Of a DNA stretch of 64,000 bases, positions 35,207-46,883 are shown in pieces. The stretch covers positions 71,736,001-71,800,000 of the forward strand of contig NC_072895.1 in assembly GCF_027943255.1 (NCBI RefSeq), read 5' to 3'. Under the pieces are notes generated by a model. The model was not told the DNA's origin and searched no databases. It saw only the letters and a program-made list of their open reading frames with translations. The first letter of the stretch is position 1. Every line of letters begins with the position of its first letter. Origin of the DNA: Anastrepha obliqua. Lineage: Eukaryota; Arthropoda; Insecta; Diptera; Tephritidae. The translations under genes were made by a program, and so were the position numbers.

Positions 35207-36740
35207 AACGAGGTGCATGTTGTATTTTGTCGCACATTGTAAGTCGTTGTCTCGGCAAGTGGTCACTTACAGCTGCAACAACAGCAGTGGCAGTGACAGT
35301 GGCAACAGCGATGGCTTGCAACATTCATTCATTCCACTGCATAAATGCCTCATTACCATTTTCAATCACATTCAAATTCACCACCAATCACTTCTAACGA
35401 GTTTACTACAACATTTACACACAGAATAACAAAAACAGCAATAAAACAAGAAACGCGCATCGGCAATCAAATCAACTACAACTGCAGGCAGCACTTTATG
35501 GCAAGTACGCTTGCTCATAGAGAACTTAGCCATCTAGTATCCGAATTCTATCGCGCAGAAAATTTGTTGAGCTTTAAAAAAAATGCCAGCAATTTTTCTA
35601 TGAGCGGACAATTTCGCATTTCGAATGGTTTTTTTTTTCTATTTTCCCAGCATTCCGTTATTCAAACTGTTTGTGTAGTATATTACCTTTTTTTATTTAT
35701 ATTTTTACTTCTTTCCTTTTCATTTTGTGCATTTGCAAACAAAATTGAACTTTTGCCAAACTAACTGCAAAACCAGAAAAGCGGGTACAGTGGGTCAACA
35801 CATCAAAGCTACAAATACATTGAAGTATCCATTAGACAAACATATTTACATGCCAGAGCACATACTTCTATGCATAGAGTGACAGGCAAAAATGTGCATG
35901 AATATTTAGGAAAGCACACACATTCTAACAAAGTGCACAAGCGTTCACTTATTGAACAAAATACCACCAAAAGCAATGTTAGCAACACAAACTAGACTAA
36001 GGGCTAAACAAAATGGTAATAACAGCAATAAAAAGTGGCATAAGACACTAACAAAAAAGGAGCGATATTGCACATTGTCATCACCTGTAAGTCGGCAACA
36101 TGCTATACACTCACACTTGCATGAAAAAAGTATATGCAGCCATATGAAAATGTGTAGTGTGGCATAAGAGACTCCCTGGATGAAGCCATTAGAGAAAAGG
36201 AGAGAAAGAGAGAAAGGATCAGAGAACCTGTCGGCATTTTCTGGAAGCAACGTAAAGGTAGCCCGCAACTTTGGTGCGCTATGTAGTGCCCAAAAGAACA
36301 AACCATAAATTCTTTACCTGAAAGTCAGCACCACACAAAAAACCACTTTCGTTTAGTGGCGCTGGCAAGCTTAAAATGCCACAGCTCGTTGCAGCAACAA
36401 CTGCACATATAAAAGAGTATATGGGAATGATATGTGAAATAATATACTGAAGAGTGATTTGAGAAGTAGCTAAATTTTTGTATTCCCTCTTTTGGGACTA
36501 CCAACAACAGACCCAACAACTACTCACATAGTATAAGAAGAAGAAAAATTATGAAATATTATTTTGAAACATGGCGAAAACTCGCTGTCAGTTATTTTGA
36601 CATTGAAAACTTACATTTTTCTGCTACATTTTTCAAACTTTGATCCAAAAATCACAAAAATTATGTAGATTGAATTATGAGTTGAAGGTGTTACAATCAA
36701 TACCCGCCTAAGTCGATTTAAGAAAGAATTAACATAAGTA
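35207..36740. other. No gene recognised
   Basis: Contains CAACAGCAGTGGCAGTG-type low-complexity sequence near 35275-35320 and overlapping short frames on both strands, including 139 codons at 35345-35764 with a hydrophobic C-terminal run but no domain. I call no gene. Confidence 0.4.
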
Positions 36741-37545
36741 CAGGGTCAGGCACTCGAAGTGTAATCAATTAACAAGGCCATAAATTTAGTTTGGAAAATT
36801 ACTTTTATTCAATTCAAAGTAAAAATGTGTGAAAATAATACAAAATTAAGAATCAATTTACTTTTACTCGATATTGCCACCTTTTGCCATTTTGGCCCAC
36901 ACGAGGACAATAGCTTTTTTCAGCGCCTTGAGACTGGTGAATCTTTAAGTTCGGACCTTAGTTTCCAAATTGGTCTAAAGAGAATAATACGTTGGATTCG
37001 GGTTTGGTGAATTTGAGTTTGGTTCACTCGAGTTTTGTGAGACGATGCCACGGTCACGAGTCCTGTTGAAACGTCCATGGTCTGCCACCGAAATGTTTGG
37101 AGCGCGCCTGCGGTTACAGCGGGCCAAACCATTACCTGTGGCGGGCGCTGGCTCCTGATGACCAATCGATGACTCAAATTCTCGTACGAACGGTCGGTCG
37201 AATCGTTTTGGGAGTTTACGAATTGCTCAATTTGAAAAATTTTCTCGTCCGAAAACACAATGTTTGGAAATTGTCCACTTTCGACCAAGCGAAGCAACTC
37301 CTTTGCTCTCTCAAGTCTGACTTGTCGCTGCTTTCGTGTGAGACCTGGCGCCTTTTAGATCTTGTAAGACTTGATTTTGAGAGAATTTTTCAGTTGCGGT
37401 GGATGCCACGATCAGATGTATTGGATGTCGCAGAAGCAACAGCCGGTGTTCGAGAGAAGAGTCTGTACAGCCCAATGTCCCCGCGCGAAGTGACCAAGGA
37501 AAATAAAATATTTCGTAAACTGTGTAAATAATTTTCTTTCAAATT
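36741..37545 (-). mobile_element. maT-like (DD37D-type) transposase remnant, copy B2
   Basis: The left terminus CAGGGTCAGGCACTCGAAG follows a TA and matches the terminus of copy B1 at 12083. In the minus frame 37297-36920: MLRLVESGQFPNIVFSDEKI (first catalytic Asp intact, unlike B1), FQIEQFVNSQNDSTDRSYEN and PPQVMVWPAVTAG. A deletion then removes the second Asp and joins to C-terminal sequence (LRSELKDSPVSRR), near to which WAKMAKGGN-type sequence lies in another frame. Upstream sequence to about 37440 corresponds to the helix-turn-helix and KQRQVRLERAKELL linker. Copy B1 and this copy are independently damaged members of one family. Confidence 0.75.
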
Positions 37546-38384
37546 AATATAGAACAAGATGGTGAAAACACAGCTTTTGTTCGATTGAAACCTTTTAGTT
37601 GAAAGGTGTAAGGTCAAACTAACAGCATTTACAATTTTCATTTTCCAGTCAATAAAATGTTGTTTGAATAGTTGAATAGTTTTTGTTCTTTTGATATATA
37701 ATATTCTCCGGAAGTGCAGCAAACGATCAAATAACCGAATGAGCTTTACGACCACAATGAGTAAGGAAACAACGGCATGGCGGTGAATAACGCTCCTTTG
37801 AAAGCGCACTTTCTTTAGAAGGTAGAGAAGGTTACGAAGAATTTTTCATCACAAAGATTTTAAGACAAAATTATTAGAGATTCTCTAGGAGAGACGATTT
37901 TGCGTAAGATGAGCGAGACCTAGGGGTCTTCTTAGTAACAAAAACATTACCAGGCAAGCCTCTTCCTAAACCTCTGGTTCTACAGTAGCTTGTATTTTAT
38001 GTACAGTTACAGTAGTGAGCTACGCGTAAGAAAAAATTAAGCTAAGAAAAGAACGAAAATAAATATTACAAGCGGAAAATGTGAGAATGTGAAATATGAA
38101 AAACGAAAAAAAACACTTCTTGTTGAGGTTTTAACTGCAGGCGAACTAAAGGAGCTCTAAACTATGCATTAGCAAACATAACCAAAATGAAGCAGAGCAC
38201 GTAAGAGCTTAGAAAAAGAACACTACACCAATTACATGCATACAAACCAATACCATTGCATCCTTGGTGCTCACTTGTTTAAATTCACAAAAGGGATGTC
38301 CTTACTATTTGGTTTTCGAATATAAAGTATACAGATATACGGATTTTAAATGTAATTCAAATGTACTAGCAGTACTCTTGTAGG
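37546..38384. other. No gene recognised
   Basis: A-rich, with no domain or named repeat seen. Confidence 0.4.
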
Positions 38385-38830
38385 AATCGGAATTCTGGCT
38401 CACAAGCAACTGGATTGAAAACCACATTAAAAGCTGTGTGAACAGGTCTTTACGCAGGATATTGAAGATCTGGTGGCCCAACATCATAAGTAACAACGAT
38501 CTATATGAGAGGTGCAAAATTCAGCCAGTAGCTAACATGGTAAACGTGAACGTCAGAAAACAGTGAAAGTGGAGGTGGGTTGGGGCATACCCTTCGCAAA
38601 TGCCCAAATGAAATATGTCTTCAAGCACTGAATTGGAATGCACAAAGTGTTCGCAAGGTTGACCGTCCAAACATATCTCGGAGGAGAACGCGCTAGAAGG
38701 AAGTTGAACGTCAGGAAAAACTTGGAACGATATCAAAAAACAGAACCAGATGTAAGTGTTTTACTGAAGCCCTATGCTCCAGTGGGAGAAACTGGAACCA
38801 ATGGTGATGATGATTTTTCAAGAAAAATTA
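38385..38830 (+). mobile_element. LINE RT C-terminal fragment (GCETW-type family)
   Basis: The plus strand reads FWLTSNWIENHIKSCVNRSL, RRILKIWWPNIISNNDLYER, CKIQPVANMVNVNVRKQ-stop and KWRWVGAYPSQMPK. This is the 'NRCLRRILxIxWPNxISNxDLW...RxWxWIGHTLR' region after the RT palm. Later HISEENALEGS and KTWNDIKKQ correspond to the 'GRPxxTWRR...GKTWxEIKxLAxDR' tail. It is heavily decayed. Confidence 0.6.
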
Positions 38831-39111
38831 GCGAATGTTTTTTTGTGTGCAAAAAATCAATGTGTCAAAGAAATCCTACTTACTTTTATTTCCATACCTA
38901 TCCTCTTGCATTATAAAAAAAGATGTTCATTGTACATACATACATACTAAACTCCTGCATAAATTCATCCGTTTTTCTCTGCACTCAGGCAGATCAACAT
39001 TCGGTCGACAACAAATGTTAGCAAGAGTTGATAGGCCATGAAGAGTACCCCTTTCTTTTAAATTACGAACGGCTGGTCTTATAATTATTTTTATTGGGTC
39101 TTCGAGTGCAG

Positions 39112-39264
39112 AGTGGGACAATGGCAAACCTCCAGTGTATTTCTTCCCATTGGGAATCGGCTTAAAACTGTAGGTCCCTCCATTCGCGAATCGCGAGGAG
39201 GAGCTCGGCCAAACACAGGAGTGCACGCGCACAGGAGCGTAAAGCGCCAAATGAATGAATGAGT
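39112..39264 (+). mobile_element. SINE, 3' half, with AATG tail
   Basis: GACAATGGCAAACCTCCAG, TGTATTTCTTCCC, AACTGTAGGTCCCTCCATTC, GAGGAGGAGCTCGGCCAAAC and AGTGCACGCGC are in order, and the sequence ends in AAATGAATGAATGAG. The simple-repeat tail differs from the usual AT tail. Confidence 0.8.
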
Positions 39265-40415
39265 CTAACATTCATATACAAATATATACAAATTACAATT
39301 GATTCTGAAGAAACTGATTCGTCGAAGAAAAGTTATGCAGCTCCAATTGTTTTATTTTATTTGCAAAAGAAAACACTTTAAAGAGTTTGTGATACAGTTT
39401 TTCTAATTTTAATACACTTGGTTATCCCAAATATCCAAAAATAAGCTTTTTTCCACCGCTGCAATGGCCTAATCTCATTCGAGAGTAAGGTAATGTGAGA
39501 AAGCGAGCTGTGGCTCACTTGGGTCAGCAGGTTACAAGCAGATGCAAGTGTGATTCTGTATTGGATTGTATGACTCACTCTGTATGCGTAAATATGTATT
39601 TATCCCAAGGCGTAAGTTGCTCTCTGCATTTAGGATCCACCATATAAAACCGACTACCGCGGAAAATTGCACAATCCACACATATAAGGACACCTCTAAT
39701 GTATACTTTCAAATATAGCTTCGCTCATAGCGACGCAGGTGAACTAGAATAATTTACTTTACGCGCTACAACGCCAAAATCAATAAATCAACAGAGTCAT
39801 CGTAGTCATCGTTATTTTCAACGCCATTTTCCATCACAATCACACCATCGCCATCGCTCCACTACACGAGCACGGAAACCAAGAACATGCAGCAGCGAAT
39901 ATGCTGAACGTGAAATTTTGGAAACGGATGTGGCGCAGAAAGACATGCCATTGCATAGGTGAAAATGCATACCTTTACACATACACCCATGTTCACAATA
40001 ATAGCAGCCAGACAAAGTTTTGCGTATTTATTACTATTTCGTTTTTTATATTCATTGCTTTTTTTTTTTGTTTTATATAAAAATATAAGTGACTTGATAT
40101 TTAAAACTTTGCACAAAATTAAAAAAAATTCCAAAAACGTTCATCAAAATTTAAAACGTTTTAATCAGAACTTTTAGGAAAATTCCGATTTGCAATTTTA
40201 TAGCCACTAAATTTAAATCTAATAAAATTCATTTTGAAACGGCTACAAAATCGTTCAGTATTTGACAATATTTTTGCGGTCCTGTGCATTTTCTCTATTT
40301 AAAAAAAAATTTCAACATACGATATGTGGAAGAAAATGCATAGTAAGGTTAACAAACAAAAAATTATCAAAAAGCAACCTTAAACAGGAACTATATTTTA
40401 CTAAATACTACATTC
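39265..40415. other. No gene; one weak repeat match
   Basis: 40150-40215 carries TAATCAGAACTTTTAGGAAA and GCAATTTTATAGCCACTAAA, like the AT-rich repeat near 26900, 52030 and 58650. Nothing else recognised. Confidence 0.4.
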
Positions 40416-40722
40416 CCGGGCGGCCGCCGTAACCGAAGGGGTTGGTATATGGCTCCTACTCAGAGGTGCGCAGGTTCGAATCTCAGTGAAAGACCAAAAT
40501 AAAGAAAAAGTTGTTTCTAATCGCAGTCAACCCTCGGCAGGCAATGGCAAAGCTCCTCATAAAAAATATCTGCCGTTCGGAGTCGACTTGAAACTGTAGG
40601 TCCCTCCATTTGTGGAACAACAGCAATACACCCATTACAACTAGGCCCAGAAGCTCGGCCAAACACCCAAAAAGGGTGTGCGCTCCAATTATATATTGTA
40701 CATATATATATATATATACACC
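40416..40722 (+). mobile_element. SINE, full length
   Basis: CGGGCGGCCGCCGTAACCGA starts the head. The B-box-like region is CAGGTTCGAATCTCAGTGAA. The body has TTTCTAATCGCAGTCAACCC, AGCTCCTCATAAAAAATATC, GCCGTTCGGAGTCGAC, CTGTAGGTCCCTCCATTTG and AAAAAGGGTGTGCGCTCC, with an AT tail to about 40722. No clear target duplication was found. This is the second-best copy. Confidence 0.9.
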
Positions 40723-42104
40723 GATTATTTTTTTTTATGAAATTTGTTTTCTTTTCATTTTGGATAAAGTTAAAACTTTAAGTTATATATTTTTTATTGT
40801 AATATGTGCTATATTTTTGTAAAATAATAAAAAAAAATTATAAAAATTAAATAAATAAATTATCAGAACTTTGCAATATGTCGCGGCGTTCTTATTGTTG
40901 TAAACACAGGTGTACATACACGCAAGGAAACCACTACCCCATAAAAGCTGATGCACTCACTCACATGCAATCACAGTTGTTCACAATTCTAATACCAAAG
41001 TTTAATGGGCCACGCCATCAATGGCAACGCGTCTACTGTTGCCATCGCACATTCTCAAATAGCTTACGGCACTTGCAAGGCAATGGCAAGCGAGTCGTAG
41101 CAAAATCTTGCTTCATAAGTGAGTTTGACCCATTAGCAATGTGCGTAGTCAAAAAATTCTACGAAATTTCGTGAAATGGCGAGAATTGTTGGAGTTTTTT
41201 CGATTTGAATGCTTGAGATTAATTGGTGCGATTTTTTCTTCCACTAGCTTCAATTGTATACGGAGCGTACTTTGAACAACTTTAGCGTATAGAGCGTGAA
41301 CTTTGAAGAACGAAATTTGTATTCCCTGAAATTGCAAAAGTTTGTTGGTAGAAACTAAAGCCATGCATGACAAATTTTTTAAATGGTTATGCGAAATTGT
41401 TTTTTCGACCATTTTAGTGCTCGTGATATTTAAGAACAGAACTTGAGAGTTTTTCGGACAGCTTTGAAAAATTATAATTTTTTGTTTTGGGGATATTTCA
41501 TGTGCACATGAAACTATGGATTTGATATATTGATGCTGCAGACTGGTTTTCTTTATTTTCGGATCAATTAACTTTTTTAAAGGACTTAAGAGTTTCAAAG
41601 GGGACAACGCAGAAGGAGGCATCTATTGCGTGTACTTTATTTTACAGGAGGAAAGTTCAATTATTTTCTTATGTTTTTATAAAACAACAAGAGGAAAAAA
41701 GTACAGTACGTATTACGACATACATATACATATAAGCATTTAAAATACATATTTATTTCAAAGTAATTCATTAGGGAATTTTAAGAATATTTAAGCATAC
41801 ATTTTTCATTATATCTATATTATTTTACAAGGTGGTGCAAAATTAATCACCCTCTCAGAGGATTTATAATTTTAGAAAATCGCGTCATACATCAAACATA
41901 TTTGGCACTAGAACTAGACAGTTGCAGTAAGCGAACTGACAAGCAAGTCGGTAAAAGTCAGAATAAATATTTCCATCACCCAAAATCATTTCTTTATTTA
42001 GCAAAAATTATATTTAAAAACAAAATTCAGTTTTGAGTATTTTATAATTTTAATTTTTTCAGGCTTATTCTTAAGTTTTTGACTGAGAATATAAAATTAA
42101 GCTT
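40723..42104. other. No gene recognised
   Basis: A 157-codon frame on the minus strand (41149-41622) has no recognisable domain. AT-rich elsewhere. Confidence 0.35.
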
Positions 42105-43581
42105 TTGGGTCAGTCTCCGACTATTACTCACAACGTTCAGACGCTAGTTTTACTATTTGCGCTAGTAGTTCAGATAAACAGCGAATTTTCATGTATTCTT
42201 TTAGTTTCTGCTTCTTACATTTGTACACGTGTTCATTTGGTATTGCTATATTAATTCTCTATATAGTTCACAAGTGTCTCAGTGATGGCCCCCGGGCCCC
42301 CCGATTTTGGGGAAAATCGTTTCTCCCTACTATCTGAAAGCCCGAAAGCGAAAAAGAAAAGATTTTTTTGAAACTTCAAAGTGATTTTCCTGAACTACCA
42401 ACTATCCATAAATCAGAACCGAAATTTGTAGTCGTTGCATCAACCGACTCCGGGACGCCCCTTTCCACATACTCGTGCTTCGCAGTACACAGAGGGCTTA
42501 ATGCTATCAGTAAAGAAATTATATCAATATCTAATTTAGAGACGGTAATCTCCTCTTATTGGTAAAAACGAAGTCTATAGCAGAAAGATTTATAAAGACC
42601 AATAATCTAGCAGGCATTTGCCAAATTACTTGCAAATTACATCATCAGCTTAACTATGTGAAGGGTACCAGTTTCGCCCCATGCCTCAATAATATTCCTG
42701 AAAACGAAATCGTTGAAGAACTCAAATCTCATCATGTGGTGTCAGCTTACAAATTTATAAAAACCGTGGATGGAGTAATCAAACCAACAGGAGTTGTCTT
42801 GCTGACTTTCGACCTTTACAACTTGCCAAGCCAAATAGATATATCCAGGCATAACGTAAAAATACGTGAATATATTCCGGACCCGATGAAGTGCAAATCT
42901 TGTCAAATGTTCGGCCACACGATAAAACATTGCAAGAACCCACGGAGCTGTGTAAACTGCAGTCTCCCACCACACCTCCCACAAAACTGTTCACGCGTTA
43001 AATGCGCCTATTGCGCCGAGGAACATCCCTCCTCCTTTCCACAATGCAAAAAATGTCAGCAGCAAAGAGATATATTACGTATCAAAATAAACAATAAATG
43101 CACTTTGCGTGAAGCATTTAACATCTACAGAAAGCAAACAATAACAAATGAACTCTACCCAATAAGTTACTCGGCAATCACAGCAAGAACGAATGAAATC
43201 AATGAAAAGGAGAAGAATAAAACCTATGAAAAAGATCACAATCAAACAGAAAATATAAAACAAGAACCAGAAACTCGCCACGAAATTCAAGCGCCTACGC
43301 ACCATTCACTGAATTCGCATTCAAATCTCAACTCACTCGCAAAAAACAACCCTGCAATAAATTCCCACCTATCGCCAGTCAATTCTCACACTCTTTGCAC
43401 TACGCCAAACATATCAAATTTCCCTCATTCGCTTGGTAATCTTCCCAGCGAAGCAACAAATACGACACCATTAACTTCTCTCTTTAATCTTGCGCGATTA
43501 CACTCTCCGGAAACAGTTAGACCCAAAAATTCATTTACGCATCAATCGAGCATATCCGATGACAGTAGCGCTCTTAAATAA
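42105..43581 (+). pseudogene. I-like LINE: 5' leader and ORF1 (three zinc knuckles), two frameshifts
   Basis: The leader starts near 42105. The ATG at 42284 opens MAPGPPDFGENRFSLLSE, but a run of seven T leads to an early stop. The next frame (42368-42565) gives LQSDFPELPTIHK and ends in W-stop. A second shift enters a 340-codon frame (42559-43581). That frame has a conserved N-terminal domain (NNLAGICQITCKLHHQLNYV, VVSAYKFIKTVDGVIKPTGV) and then three zinc knuckles: CKSCQMFGHTIKHC (from residue 112), CVNCSLPPHLPQNC (131) and CAYCAEEHPSSFPQC (149). A long Asn/Ser/Thr/Pro-rich tail follows. This is the organisation of I-factor-type ORF1 (Gag-like, RNA-binding). Together the pieces make about 420 codons, close to a full ORF1. 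ORF2 follows about 60-80 bases downstream. Confidence 0.85.
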
Positions 43582-43639
43582 TAAACCAACATGAACACCT
43601 ATTTACCGCTCTTTTTTCTTTCTCGTATCTTACCTTTGT

Positions 43640-45190
43640 ACATATATCACTTAAAATAGTTCAATGGAATATGAAAGGCAATTACAATAATTTTAATGAG
43701 CTATGTTTGCTTTTAAGTGACCATAATCCAGATGTTTTATGCATGCAAGAAACGCATATTTCTTTTCTCACGTCCAACTCACATATAGTTACCCCAAAAA
43801 CCTATTTTGGCTACTTCTCTAATTTACCCAATACTCAGTCGTCAAAGCAAGAAGTTGGTATCCTTATAACCTTTAACCTATGACCTTTTTAACTAATTTT
43901 TTTTTTATTATCGAGTTTGAACATATACATTTAAGTATAAAATACGATTTCTTTTGCATGACCACCGCGTGCACGTTTTACGAAGTCCAATCGTTGAACC
44001 CAATTTTCGACCACTCTTTTGCATAAATCGGCCGAAATTCTAGCAATTTCGCGTTCAATATTGGCTCTGAGCTCACAAATCGTCGCCGGCTTGTTACTGT
44101 AGACCAATGACTTCACATAACCCCTAAACGGGACGGCTTGTTAAATGGACCGTAAAATGGTCGTAATGCTCTTAAAGTAGCAGCAACAGAACGATTATTT
44201 TCATAAAAAATTTGCACGATTTGCAATCGTTGCTCAAGTGTGTAGCGTTCCATGATGAAATGTATACTAATGAAGTTTACAAATGACAAGCGAAAAACAA
44301 AAAAAATTGCGTCGTTCGCCCTCCCTATCGGAAAAAAGTTGAAGCGCACCTATTGAAAAACGCTTTATATACCCCCGAGTGAATAATTGATATCATACAT
44401 ATCCCAAGTTAACTCTCAGTTAATAATAACAGGGGATTTCAACGCTTGGAGCCCTCTCTGGGGCTCCAGTACCACCAATAGAAGAGGGACTAAAAGTGAA
44501 AATCTAGTTTTCTGTGAAGACTTAGTTGTCCTCAATGATGGATCTGCTACGCACTTCACTACGCACAATACATTTACGCACATCTACCTAACATTAGTTT
44601 CATCCCAGATCAGTCCAAGCTGTAGCTAGAATGTGAGTGACTCGATATACCGAAGTGATCACTACCCAGTCTTCACTACATTAACACTGCAAAGCACCTT
44701 CATAATTAAAAAAACATATTCCTAAATTCAAGCTTGATTATGCTAACTGGGATTTATATCAAAGTGAATGTAATAAATGCTTTCAAAGTTGGCCGACCAC
44801 CAATGTTAACCAAGAAGTTGCGAAAATTACCAAGGCCATTAGAACAGCTGCTAATATAGACATACCTCAGGGCAAGCCAAGCTCTGGCAAACGATTCATC
44901 CACAGGTGGAACAGCGAATTAAATAGGTTAAGACAAAAGAAACAACGACTTTGGCACAGCTACAAACTCTGTATGACCATCGCGAATTTGATAGAATATA
45001 AAAAAGCGAACGCAACTTTTAAAATACCCGTAAAAGAAGCCAAAAGAAAAAGCCTAGAAGAATTTACGTCGAAAATCACACCCGCCTCCACACCTAGCAA
45101 GATATGGGCTGACATAAAAACATTAACCGGCAACCCGAATACCCCTATTAAAGCCATAAAACACTATGATTCCTTTCTAACATCCCCAAA
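43640..45190 (+). pseudogene. I-like LINE ORF2: AP-endonuclease domain, interrupted and 3'-truncated
   Basis: Endonuclease motifs in order: IVQWNMKGNYNNFNELCLLL (Asn site), DVLCMQETHISF (Glu site), then EVGILITFNL up to about 43885. A DD41D deletion derivative occupies 43886-44375. After it come VNSQLIITGDFNAWSPLWGS (Asp/Asn site), THNTFTHIYLTLVSS (T and D-like sites) and YRSDHYPVFTTL (Ser-Asp-His). Sequence between the two halves is also missing, so the insertion was accompanied by loss of part of the domain. Downstream pieces such as RLKQTIHPQVE-like, RKSLEEFTSKITP and KIWADIKTLTGNPNTPIKAI correspond to the linker before the RT. The element stops at about 45190, where another DNA transposon begins; the RT and RNase H are absent. 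Confidence 0.85.
43886..44375 (-). mobile_element. DD41D-type deletion derivative, copy d1, inside the LINE ORF2
   Basis: On the minus strand the ATG at 44251-44253 begins MERYTLEQRLQIVQIFYENN and RSVAATLRALRPFYGPFNKP. It then joins, with a frame change, the C-terminal part (KSLVYSNKPATICELRANIE, RISADLCKRVVENWVQRL, RGGHAKEIVFYT). About two thirds of the transposase, including all catalytic residues, is deleted. The outer right end reads, on the minus strand, GCGTTTTTCAATAGGTGCGC, similar to the terminus at 45196 (copy d2). Its partner at the left end is not clear. Confidence 0.75.
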
Positions 45191-45192
45191 TA

Positions 45193-45515
45193 TTATAAAG
45201 GGCTTTTCAATAAGGGCGGGTAGATGTTGAAATGGAATAAAATGGCGTTTGCTGTGTGGCACGTAGCGCCGTCCTGCTGGAACCACATGTCGTCTAGGTC
45301 CATATGGTTCAATATGGGCCATAAGAAATTGGAAGGGCCACCACGTCTACCGAAAAATGGGCGCATTGCGCGCAACGTTTGTGTTAATAAACACTCATTT
45401 TGATAATAAAGTTTTATCATTTGAACGTGCTGTTCAATCGTGTAACTTGCCATGAGGATTTGGCATAAACAACTGAATAATAAACAAAAGATTTGACAGA
45501 TGTCACCAAAACAAA
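45193..45515 (-). mobile_element. DD41D-type deletion derivative, copy d2
   Basis: The minus frame 45453-45193 reads MASYTIEQHVQMIKLYYQNE and QTLRAMRPFFGRRGGPSNF, then jumps to LDDMWFQQDGATCHTANAIL (second catalytic Asp), and almost at once to the terminus. The terminus, plus-strand GGGCTTTTCAATAAGGGCGG at 45198, resembles those of d1 and of the fragment at 60787. So the N-terminus, one catalytic block and an end survive. It abuts the truncated I-like LINE on its left and a DD37D remnant on its right. Confidence 0.7.
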
Positions 45516-46330
45516 ATGGAGTGGAGAGCTAAGGAAACTCGCATTGCAGCGATTGCATTACAAAAGTGTGGTAAAAGTGCAAGTGAGATTTAAAAATTGC
45601 TGAAAAAACTTACTGAAGTGACAGACTTGTTCTCGTGTGGTTCAAATCAGTGTAGCGATAAAAGCCGTTTGAGAAATAATTCAGAAAAATCCCCTTAGGA
45701 AGCTGAAAACCATGTCATGAGAAATTAATGTATCCACCAGATCCTTGTCAAGACTTATTAGAGATGATCTCCACTCGAAAGCCGTCCACTGTTCAACTGC
45801 TCACATTTTGACAACGCGCTTGAAAAAAATTAGACTCGCAGATGTAAGCAAATTCTTCGGTGTCACGCGGTCAACGGCCGTGAAAATATTTTCTTCACAG
45901 ATGAGAAAATGTTCACTGTTGAAGAAGTTTTTAATTAGCAAAACGACAAAATCTAGGAGGATGTCTTAGAAGGCGTGGTGAAGTACTTGAGCTGTAGTCT
46001 CTTCAGTGGAGAGCGTTGGATCTTCCAACAAGATTTCGCTCCAGCTTATAAGGCAAAAACCCCCCAGCAATGGCTAAAAAACAATATTCCTGAGTTCATA
46101 GGTACAGAAGATTGGCCATCTGGATGTCCATATCTAAATCTGTTAGACTACAGTTTGTGGTCAGAATTCGAGAACATGAATTTCTGTGATGTCTTCGACA
46201 GGCCATGTTCTCCAACGGAAACCGTGCGTTTTGCAATAGCTGAATGGGGTTGAAAGGGCTAGCTTGAAGTGGCTCCAAATTCTCAATGAATTTTATCCAT
46301 GATATTTCATTTTATCCATGTCACATCACG
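45516..46330 (+). mobile_element. DD37D mariner-type transposase remnant, copy A2
   Basis: Plus-strand pseudogene of the family seen at 4895. EWRAKETRIAAIALQKCGKS starts the N-terminal helix-turn-helix part. After stops, STRSLSRLIRDDLHSKAVH and ILTTRLKKIRLADVSKFFG follow, then the first-Asp region, damaged to SSQMRKCSLLKKF (copy A1 has FTDEKMFTVEQF). The frame 45975-46253 reads ERWIFQQDFAPAYKAKTPQQ, NNIPEFIGTEDWPSGCPYLN and LLDYSLWSEFENMN. From the D of QQD to the D of LLDY there are 37 intervening residues, as in the maT/mori DD37D group. Multiple stops make it inactive. Confidence 0.8.
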
Positions 46331-46377
46331 AGTGCACGTCACTTTATAATTTTGCAATGGAGTATATTTGAATATGA

Positions 46378-46450
46378 GATCGACTTTCGGCAGACAAAAG
46401 CAAACCTTTCGAGTCTATTTCTGCCATGAAAGAGATTTTCACTAAGAAAT
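46378..46450 (+). mobile_element. SINE middle fragment
   Basis: TCGGCAGACAAAAGCAAACC and TATTTCTGCCATGAAAGAG match the SINE middle. About 70 bp only. Confidence 0.55.
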
Positions 46451-46883
46451 AGAATATCACTACCCTTTGCCAGTAACGATCGATTTCAGAAAGTTTGAAT
46501 CCTTAAGGGCACTATTATAGGTATCTATATAATGCGCAATTCAAATTCTTGGCAATCTGTTAGCTGGGGTGATATAAATCTTGAATGAGGTAATGATCTA
46601 AGGACACAGTGAAAATGTGTAAGACCGTCGTCCATTCCATTTATTTTCAATTCTTACTACTTTTAATGAAGGCGTACATTTTGTCGATGTGTTCGGGATA
46701 GTCACATCAGTCACATCATTTTTGCACATTATAGAAACACGATACTCGTAATTCTGCTTTTTCCAGGATTTGGAGCATTTAAGAAAGATAGTCCTCAAAT
46801 TTAATGCAAAAGTTAGTCCAAGTTCTATATTTGAAACTTAGTTTCTCATCGCAGAGCAAAACATAACAACGAGAACTGATATA
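46451..46883. other. No gene recognised
   Basis: AT-rich, with nothing named. Confidence 0.35.

Noticed and set aside
35345..35764. 139-codon plus-strand frame with a Phe/Leu-rich C-terminus
   Set aside because: Low-complexity T runs explain the hydrophobic end. No domain is visible, and neighbouring frames are also open.
37097..37531. 144-codon plus-strand frame
   Set aside because: It is antisense to the maT-like transposase remnant; the minus strand carries the real motifs (SDEK, QFVNSQND).
41149..41622. 157-codon minus-strand frame
   Set aside because: Lys/Ser/Ile-rich, with no motif I recognise and no repeat copy elsewhere in the window. Not enough support for a gene.
42892..43050. 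Zinc knuckles suggesting a retroviral or LTR-retrotransposon Gag
   Set aside because: Three knuckles at the end of an ORF1 followed closely by an AP-endonuclease ORF2 is the layout of I-type LINEs. No protease, integrase or LTRs are present.
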